This document shows, piece after piece, positions 56,346 to 64,000 of a stretch of DNA of 64,000 nucleotides (positions are counted from its first letter, which is position 1; each line of letters opens with the position of its first letter). Origin of the DNA: Hyparrhenia diplandra (Eukaryota > Streptophyta > Magnoliopsida > Poales > Poaceae); contig JADLZK010007838.1 of assembly GCA_015847255.1 (NCBI GenBank), forward strand, positions 1 to 64,000. The letters run 5' to 3'. The position numbers and the translations under genes are program-made. A model generated the notes under the pieces. It saw nothing but the letters and a program-made list of their open reading frames with translations. It was not told the origin of the DNA and did not search any database.

Positions 56346-59300
56346 ATGGCTGGTCTGAGTAGCTCAGAAAATGCTAAATTAGCTGCACTCAGGAGTGATT
56401 CCCTCATCTGCATCAAAGTAGGGGTAAGTCCAATTATCACATATGGGGACCATTTTCTTGGATTGAATCATCGTAGCATTGCTGAAGGCTTTAGGTGATT
56501 CTTTTGATGCCATCTTGTTTTGTACTTACATGATCGTGCATGTGTTTATTAATATTTTGTTCTTTGGTTTGTTTAGCACCCAAAATTTTGGCCAGAAGTT
56601 TGGACGGATGGGACATGCATGTCACATTATATATTGTAGCACTTTTTTATTTTGTTAGTGATAAAATTATCATACCATGGCGTAACTAGGCTCAAAAGAA
56701 TCGTCGCGCAATATACATCTAAAATATGTAATTATTTTATTTTTTTAACTATATTTAGTATTCGATTAATGTGCGGGCATTTTGATGTGATGTGTAATCT
56801 TCTTTTTGCATACTGGAATTTCGGTAGGAATTTCAGGATTTAAACACACCCTAGAGCATTATCTCTTTCTTGTGGCTGCACGGTCTTCGAGGAGGTCATC
56901 ATGGCCTTTCTTTATCAGTCATTGCATTGCTGAGGCCCATGCGTTCAATGCACGAAGAGCACCAGATTGCACGCAATGTAGCTGTGCCGCTGCACCTAGC
57001 TATCTATTGTCTGGTCATATTAATTTGCTTGTACGATGATCACAGCACTAGTGTGTGAAAACTGACGCAGCAGCCGGCCCTGTATATTTTTGGAGATTGC
57101 ACCCGGCACTTTCGATGAAAGAGCATGTGCATGCTAACGTTTCTATTTACTGTGTCTCCCGTGGTCTATTTTTTTTTTATGTTCCTTTCTGAGCTACTGC
57201 TGTAGTAGTAGAACAATTTGATTTGAAAATCCTTAGGGTGTGTATGTCAGTTCGATTGCTTCTTTAGTCCGTAGGCTCGCCGGATTAACTATAATTATTG
57301 CAGCGCTTGCATTTTTTTTTTTTTGCATGTGCTACCTTCATTTATCCAGTTTTTTAAATATAATATGTATTTTTATTTTTCATAGAAAAGGTGTAACGTA
57401 ATCATTTTGTTTACTTTTTCTTTTTTCTTTCCCTGGCGGTTCGACTGCAATTTGATTGCACGACTCCTTAATCATATGCACTTACCAAAACAATCATACG
57501 TCTTGCATGAGCAAAACACCTGCTCGTCATATAAATGAATCTGACAACAACACCTCCATTCCATGCAAGACGCCACAGTGGATAGGCATGCAAGACTCCA
57601 TAGTTGATAGGCCGTCCATCAAACCATCTGCACTGTTATAGTGTTGACAACTTTTCCACCGATGCCTGTTCGTGGTACAAATGTACTGCGTTTTCCTATT
57701 GGGAGCTGGTTTTTTTCGTCATGTGTGTGGTTAAGGCTGCTTGAAACTGCCAGGAGGCGCATTTCTTTTGCCCATCGGTGCACGGCGTGTATCGTCTTTT
57801 GGTTGGCCGAGAGCTTGGCCGGCTGCACTTCTTTGAACTTTGGCTACCATTCAAATCTTTATGCCCGTTGCGTCTGTATGGATACTCAAACTTCCATGCT
57901 GCAAATGTGCAGTGAGTTGTCTATTTGGTTGGCCCGTGAACATCCAGGGATGGAGCTCACTGAGCTCGTTCCTGTGCATTCCTTCACTGCCAGCATGCGT
58001 TATCTGGCGTCTCATGTTTTTGCTGAGGTTGCCCACGCGGCCTTTTTCGCCGGAATGATGATGGTCCGTGATGTCGACCCTGAAGAGCAAATTTGTTTTG
58101 ACGAGACTGTACCTGATATGCCCATGCCAGCGTCGACCACGTCGACATCCTCAGCGACCACTCCAGCGACCTCTACACCGACCTCTACACCAACCAAAGT
58201 TCCTTCTGGACCAATCACTCGTAGCCGAGCTAAAAAGCTACAACAAGAGGTGCACGGCTACTTTGTGAATTTCAATTAAATACTAATGAGAATTTCATGC
58301 TACCTAAGTCATGCATGTTTACATTGATTAGGTTCCCCAAAGAAGAGGATCCGAGCACATCAAGGATGCAACAGGAAGGAGGAACATCAAGGATGCAACA
58401 GGAAGGAGGAACTCGCTCGAGCCAGACCAGCGTGATAGAACCATTAGAAAGAAACAGTCATAACTTTTGGCTCACAAAAGCTATGAAGGCAAATGAGCAC
58501 TTGTTGGAAATCTCTTCAAGTCTAGTTTCCAATGGTACAAGACCCGACCAGTGTGGATACTTCATCAAGGCGCCTGACCAGATTTAGTGCCGACTGGTCA
58601 GTGAGTCAGCAGTCTGCTTGAAGTCCAAATGTTCGTGCCAAACTGTACCAATCTGCAACACTTCATGAAGCAAGAGGTACATGATGTGAAAGCTTATTAT
58701 GTTATCTTTCAAACGCATCGAGTCGCACAGCATTTGAAGATTCCTAGGTGGAGTTATGATCAAAACACTGAAGGCTGCGCAGAAGTCAAACAGCCACGCG
58801 GAATCAGCTCTGGAGTCCATTCCGAGGTTTCCCTTTCACATGGTCGACGAGTCCAGTTTCTTTTCGTGTTTCCACCCACCTAGGAGGGTTGTTCCTAGTA
58901 TAAATACCCCCTATGTGTAAGCTATCAACAACTTTTGATGATTTGAGATTAATCCAAGTGATTTCGCAGCCGAGCTGCCTGAGTGCTTACTCAATCTTTG
59001 TTCTTCCCTGTTCTTCTTGGACTTGTGAAGAGATCTCTCTGAGGTCCACTAGTTTGTGCTTTGCGAGTTCCAGTACGGCTGCCTTGCCTTGTGTGGATTA
59101 GCTCCGGTTGTGGTTCTGCGGTCGTTTGGAGATCGAGTCGAAGTCTTCGCGGTTTCGGTGTCTCTCTCCTCGTCGCTTGGTCACATCCAACCTTGGCCAG
59201 GTATAAAGCTAGTTACCCACTGTTTTCAGCAAGTTATCATACTACCTCCGCTACCTCCTCGTCATTCTTCGTGTTCGTGACCTACTGCCGTGAAGATCGG

Positions 59301-60590
59301 GCCATCCCCGTGCTGACATCGGGTCAGTACATATCAGTACCAAATGACACGGTTTTTTCTCAAACTCGTTTAATTTGGCTTTCGCTATGTCACCGTTTCA
59401 TTTGTTTGTTAGAGTTGTATATCTTTCCGTTTTTAAAATTACACTCAAAACTTTATATTGATGTCATACTTAAGGATCCATGCAAAACTATATATATTTC
59501 CGTTATTAAAATTACACTCAAAATTACACTCAAAACCGCTCTAAGCTTTATCTTTTAAAATTACACTCAAAACTCATGTGTTACTTTAGGATCCATGCAT
59601 ATAGTTTCGGGAAAAAAAAAGGATCCATGTATATAAATATTAATGTTAATATGTAGCTATGTTTTGCTTTGTTACAATATTTTTAATTCTTACAGCTCAC
59701 CGAACTACCACTTTAAGTTTGATTTTTTATAATTACAATGTAAACTTATGTCCTTCTGTAGGATCAATCATATAACTATTATTGTTAATTGTTAGCTATT
59801 TTTTGTTTGGGAACAACTTTTTAGATTCTCCAAAAGTTTATAACGTATCACTATCCGTTTCCATATCTGAACTTTATTTTAATTGTTTTAGGTAGTGATT
59901 TGGGAGCATTCCTACTTCACACTCCTTAGCATCTTCAATGAGGCCATCAAGAAGTTCCCGTGCGCTGTATCTCCTATCCGTGTTGTCCAGACAGGCGGTG
60001 GTGAGTGCAGGGCTTCAGTTGGCTTGACTGCCCCGCCCTTCAACTTTGTTGGTGAACCTGCTATGAACAAGGAAGCTGCAATGGCCAAGCTCTGCTATAC
60101 GGTTGTGAAGCATGTTGATGAACACCTTGGATGTCCTATCATTGATTTGCACACCGGTGTTCGCGTGTATCAGAAGAATTTCATTCGTCGTTTTGATCGC
60201 AAGATGGGCGGCATTTGGAAGAGTGCTCGGAAGTTGCAGGACATGATACAGAGTACTGCCGATATGTTTGAGTCTTGTAATGCCCAGCTGTCGTCTAAGA
60301 TGACACCTCGTCTTGCCGACGATGAAATGTTTCAATATATACAGGGGTTCGCGGAAAGATTGATCGCTGCCAGGCAGAGTTTTGTAGTGGACATGGAGTT
60401 GCTCACTGGCCTCAAGGTATGCTTCCAATTCAATTCCTAAGTATTAGATGTATCCAACTTGATTTGACATGGAAATAATAATTTGAACGCCAGTTATTCA
60501 TATTTTCATCGAGGCTATTGTTAAATTTTGCTTACTTTGTTTCAGGTTGATAGCGAGCAGATTGTTGCCCAGTTGGAGTTGCCTGCATGA
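56346..60590 (+). CDS. Putative three-exon host gene with a dsRBD-like segment
   Basis: Exon 1 (56346-56423) reads MAGLSSSENAKLAALRSDSL...KVG to GGG|GTAAGT. Exon 2 (59892-60416) follows TTTTAG and is open for 175 codons (VVIWEHSYFTLLSIFNEAIK ... LLTGLK|GTATGC). Exon 3 (60546-60590) follows TTTCAG and ends VDSEQIVAQLELPA, TGA. All junctions are phase 0, giving 215 residues. Residues around 35-100 (LLSIFNEAIKK, ECRASVGLTAPPFNFVGEPA, NKEAAMAKLCYTVVKHV) have the helix-strand-strand-helix wording of a double-stranded-RNA-binding domain; this is inference. The rest is helical and unassigned. The 3.47-kb first intron contains a MITE and a gypsy 3' end with LTR. Exons 2-3 are strong; joining exon 1 to them is likely but unproven. 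Confidence 0.55.
56566..56851. mobile_element. MITE-like foldback element
   Basis: Ends GGTTTGTTTAGCACCCAAAA and the complement of GGGTGTGTTTAAATCC are imperfect inverted repeats. The interior wording (TGTAGCACTTTT, AACTAGGCTCAAAAGA, CGCGCAATATACATCT, TTTAGTATTCGATTAATG) resembles a common grass MITE family with TGTAGCAC and GGCTCAAAAG motifs. No clean target duplication was found. The left block copy keeps only its right part, from 13377. Confidence 0.6.
56758..57951. repeat. Duplicated block, right copy, intron part (CACTA empty site)
   Basis: Partner of 13377-14678. It passes without interruption through CATCCAGGGATGGAGCTCAC, which is exactly the sequence split by the CACTA element in the other copy. 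It lacks the Stowaway MITE. Confidence 0.95.
57952..58432 (+). pseudogene. Gypsy polyprotein tail, right block copy
   Basis: Reads through HSFTASMRYLASHVFAEVAH and PTKVPSGPITRSRAKKLQQE in one 212-codon frame that begins in the upstream non-retroviral sequence at 57641. A one-base change then ends it at 58279. A 27-bp direct duplication (ACATCAAGGATGCAACAGGA twice) occurs at about 58358-58410. Confidence 0.75.
58433..59336 (+). repeat. Gypsy LTR, right copy
   Basis: Partner of 50409-51310. It ends ...CAGTACATATCA at 59336 and is then followed by GTACCAAATG, with no primer-binding site, as expected of a 3' LTR. TATAAAT at 58899-58905. In the gene model this LTR lies in intron 1, on the coding strand. 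Confidence 0.75.
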
Positions 60591-61833
60591 ATATTCCATT
60601 GGCATCACCGGCATCGGAAGCTGCTGAGTGTCCTAGTATTCCATTTGCGATGAAGATGCCCAGGCAGCCATTTACCATATGCTTTTTAAGTATGCTCTTT
60701 GTAGCTACTTAATTTAGCCGTCAGTTTCCCTAGTATTTATGGATCGACCATCTATGTAGAACTTATTTATCTATTGTAACGCTTGCACTATTTCGATGTT
60801 TTTGTAGCATCTGAATTTGGTAATTTCGGTGTGTGCCAGTCTGGTATTGTAACACTTGTACTATTATATGTGTCAATCCTCGCACGGTTATAGTGTGCGG
60901 AAGTTTATTTAAAGTATCTCGTTCGTCTATTTTTCATGTTTAGCCTCATTGCTTCTTGTATATATTAAATTCCTTGAAAATTTGATTGATGATCGTTGAA
61001 CTTAGGTAATATCATACTAGATATCCTTTTATCCGACTCCATGCCAAATAACTATAGATAAATAATTGGTGAACAACGACAATAACAGGCTTCATGACCA
61101 GCAAGTCAAACCAAAAGGCTTTCTGCAAGCATAGTTGAAAGTATTGTACTGCCTTACCAACTAGGCAATGAGATGACAATTGTGTAAATCGCGTGGTTCA
61201 GGGGAATAGAGAATTTATGGCTTTTTTCTTTGCCTTGCCTTTGTCTTCCCGCTTCAAGCTCTTCTTCAAGGGAACGAAATTGATATTCTCTATGAGGTTC
61301 TCGTACAGCTTATCAAAACCATTCTTCAGAGTAGACTCTAGTTTTTTCCATGTTTATCTGCCTTGGTTATTCAAATATATCATCCAACTTTTCATATGGC
61401 TATTCAACGCTCTCGTAGGATTGTGCTTGATCCGCCTTTTTTACCTTGGAGTAATCGTATCTATTTGCACAGAACCACCTAGAAACGACTGTAGCATGGG
61501 ACGAGAAGATGAAAGGATTCTGGCCTCCGGTTTCCCAATACTAAAACGATAGCATGAATTATAGGTTCAGTGCTAATTTTGTATTTAGAAAGCGAGCTAA
61601 TAATAGCAAACCCAGTATCTAGGCACACATCATGCAGAGTAAATTAAATACGAACGATTAGGAGCTAAAATTTAAATATCTAGTAGCATAAACTACAGCT
61701 AACTGTGCAATCATAGTTATTACACACTCAATTGACAAACTGGAAGACATAATCCCACATTCTAATATGGTTTGCCATTATGCTGCTTGTCATTTGCACT
61801 GTCCACAGGCCATGAAGTTCAATTAGATGTTCA
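60591..61833. other. Intergenic region between convergent genes
   Basis: Probable 3' UTR of the upstream gene. On the minus strand, about 61205-61345, one frame reads FDKLYENLIENINFVPLKK then SLKREDKGKAKKKAINSLFP to a stop. It looks like a C-terminal exon, perhaps an alternative 3' end of the FAR1-like gene, but no splice site in the right phase was found. Confidence 0.4.
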
Positions 61834-64000
61834 CTAGGTTACTTGCAATAGATCTGACAGTCTCCTTGATTTGCTTTTTTTGCAGTGTCCATCTTCGTTG
61901 GGCTCATTGTTTTCTTGTTCTTCTTGCACCCTGCGGTATTCCTTTTCGAGCTTCGAGTGCTTCTTCCACGATTTTAGTGAAGTATCTCGTGGTCTACCTG
62001 TTCTCTTAGGCCTAGGTGGGCAACAGATTGCATTTTGCTCTGATGAACCGAGATATGGTAATGAATTTGCTAGGGTTTCTTTATTTGAAGATTTTCCATT
62101 ACTGGTCACTCCTGCTACTGCCATGTCCATTGCTTGGATTGCTTGTTGGAATACATTGTCATCAATATTATCATTTGATTGGGACAACTCTAGAGCCTTC
62201 ATGACAAGTAAACGCCTCTTCATTTGATTGGCTTGTTCTGTTACTCTAGCCGCTATGGAGGCAGGGTCTTCTTGGTATTGTCCTTCGTCGCATGTTGCCG
62301 TCCAACGGTTACAAATGTTTCCAGGTGGTATTTGTTTCTTGTCTAGGTGCATTAGTACCTGTATAGTAGATGTATGAGGCTACACACAAGTAATTTTTCT
62401 TTTAATGGTAGTAACAAATGAATCCATGTATGTTATGGTGAGCGTATCGGTTACCTTCATGCAGTGCCTGCATGGTAGGCCAGCATGCTCATAAAGGCCA
62501 CAGCTGCAAGTTATTTTATCTTCTCCTAGATAGAAGACTGCATATTTGACATGCTCTGCTTTGTCTAGTTCGTTGTTGTGCACCACCACAAATTTCTTCC
62601 CCCCTGGTGATTTTTCTAATATTGTATACGCAACCGACTCGTAAAGCTCCTTGTAGAATCTTTCGTACATTTCCCTTGTGTATATTGACGCAGCATGTAC
62701 TTCTAGAGGAACACCCATTCGTTTCTTTCTTGATTGCTGTGCAAAGAAGAGTTTGTTTAGGATGTTTGTAGGTTTGTCAATTGGGCGCATGACGATATAT
62801 TTAACAACTTACCAGTTTAGTTCTGAAGTTTTCTTTATCTTCTTTTCTTGGTTCCTGTCAAATTGCAAATCTCTGAACTTTGAGACGAACACGTGCATGG
62901 GTGTTGAGCGTTGTATAAACCTCTTTAGCATATGATTTGCACTCTCACTTCTTTGGGTGCTCGTCATCCCTGCACAAAATATGTCCATGAAATATGGCTT
63001 TGCCCACATTCCTCGGTTTTTGTATGCCCTAATGATGAACTTGTTTTCCTGGAGTTTATATTGTTCTACCAACTCAGACCATCGTCGCTCAAATGCACTA
63101 GGTGAAACCTCTTCTGTTATTAGCCTATTGAATTTCTTTTTGAAGCCACTCTTTTTTGAGTATGTTGCACCTATCTTTTGCTTGGCTTGGCGGAGAACAT
63201 GCTAGCGACACCACCTATGTCTTGTACCCTTCATTGTAGATTTAATGGCTGCTGCCATTCCTTGGCATTGATCTGCATATATCAGATTAACAAATTGTTA
63301 TTTGAAAGTCCTAAATATTTGTTATTCTGCATCTAACAAATATAACAGTCGATAACTTAAGCATGAAAAAATATACCTGTTAGTATCGTTTGTGGTTGTT
63401 TGCCCCCATGATTTCTATGAAATTTCTGAAGGTCCATTCAAAATCCTCTGTGCGCTCATGTTTCATTAGGACTCCTCCAAATATTATCGATTGGTAGTGG
63501 TTGTTTACTCCAACAAATATCCGTAACGGCAGGTTGTATAGGTTTGTTCTATATGTGGTGTCAAATGTGACTACATCTCCGTATTTCTGGTAGTCACTCT
63601 TGTTCTTACCGGTGCACCATAACATTGTTTGAATGGTTCCATCGACGCTAGTTTGCAACCTCACCTCAAGGTCTTTGTCGTGGTCTTTCATCTTATGTAG
63701 TACTCCGATTGTCCTCTGCAAATCATTCTTTATGTCCTCTTGGGCTAGCTTAGCACACATGGTCTGTATTGCTTGTTTGCGCTCTGCCAGGTTAGAATCG
63801 GCAGACATTGCGCCTACTATGCTGCATACACGTCCAAGTGGTACATTGTTTCCCCTTAACCTCTTGATGAATTCTTTTGTCATTGAATCAATGAAAGTGT
63901 GTGACCGTAATTGCTTCTTTTCGCCACAGGTACCACAGAGAGGATGATTGTGCTCTGGTATTATCTTATTAACTATCCAAGAATGGTTCTCAGTCCGGTG
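61834..64000 (-). pseudogene. FAR1/FHY3-related gene (FRS family), partial at window edge
   Basis: Minus-strand exons at about 64000-63377, 63272-62813, 62736-62455 and 62358-61834. The first enters from outside and shows the end of the FAR1 DNA-binding domain (WIVNKIIPEHNHPLC). The MULE-type transposase-derived domain follows: GDVVTFDTTYRTNLYNLPL, HYQSIIFGGVLMKHE, then TILT|DQCQGMAAAIKSTM across an intron, and QRSESANHMLKRFIQR. The SWIM zinc finger is CSCGLYEHAGLPCRHC. A polar tail with GRPRDTSLKSWKKHSK ends at TGA. Lesions: a five-G run at 63403-63407 puts the end of exon 1 out of frame, a TAG (63202-63204) replaces the Trp of WCRWHV, and the 62813/62736 junction does not keep frame. FRS proteins are nuclear regulators derived from Mutator-like transposases. 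As read this copy is a pseudogene; base errors could explain one lesion. Confidence 0.85.

Noticed and set aside
56758..59336. Initial idea that the whole 2.6-kb block shared with 13377-14678 plus 49947-51310 is one LTR
   Set aside because: The block begins inside a MITE and contains a gypsy polyprotein tail. Only the last 0.75-0.9 kb, ending next to the PBS in the middle copy, behaves as an LTR.
1..64000. tRNA, rRNA or other structured RNA genes
   Set aside because: No cloverleaf-like or rRNA-like sequence was noticed by eye. This is weak negative evidence, since no covariance search could be run.

Overview
The window looks like repeat-rich DNA from a grass (Poaceae). The pointers are grass-type Ty3/gypsy lineages (Tat/RIRE2-like and Tekay/Del-like), a Stowaway MITE, a grass-type CACTA (En/Spm) transposon and a FAR1-related gene. 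There is no sign of a bacterial or organellar origin. The species cannot be named from the sequence alone. Most reading frames are decayed transposon coding sequence.

Layout. 1-7693: a degenerate Tat-like Ty3/gypsy element on the minus strand, with its 5' LTR at the right. 7694-9531: AT-rich DNA without a clear gene. 9532-10249: a reverse-transcriptase fragment of a second gypsy family. 10250-13376: a truncated Tekay/Del-like element on the minus strand. 13377-14678 and 49947-51310: two halves of one block split by a 35,268-bp CACTA transposon (14679-49946). 51311-54970: PBS, gag, protease and RT of the second gypsy family. 54371-59336: a second copy of the split block, including the uninterrupted CACTA target site at 57949-57951. 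56346-60590: a possible three-exon host gene whose first intron holds a gypsy 3' end. 61834-64000: a FAR1/FHY3-like gene on the minus strand with two coding lesions.

The CACTA transposon is the centrepiece. Its ends are CACTACGTAG and CTACGTAGTG, its imperfect terminal repeats are 28 bp, and it is flanked by a GAT duplication. It carries a decayed TNPD-type transposase (45587-49064, minus) and a decayed TNPA-like Transposase_24 gene (17345-18410, minus). About 27 kb of extra DNA separates them. This cargo includes a tidy two-exon zf-GRF gene (44815-45349), two diverged inverted copies of one captured multi-exon gene (23178-26019 minus; 36438-37902 plus), a solo LTR with perfect 5-bp duplications (23628-25274), an 8.5-kb coding-poor LTR element (27563-36106), and several tandem-repeat arrays.

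The most economical history has four steps. A block made of gypsy RT, host sequence and gypsy LTR was tandemly duplicated, probably by unequal exchange between LTRs. A Stowaway MITE and the CACTA element then entered the left copy. The CACTA had, or later gained, its cargo. A Tekay-like element and an associated deletion removed the part of the left copy that would have held the host gene's first exon. Exact divergence values need alignments that could not be run here.
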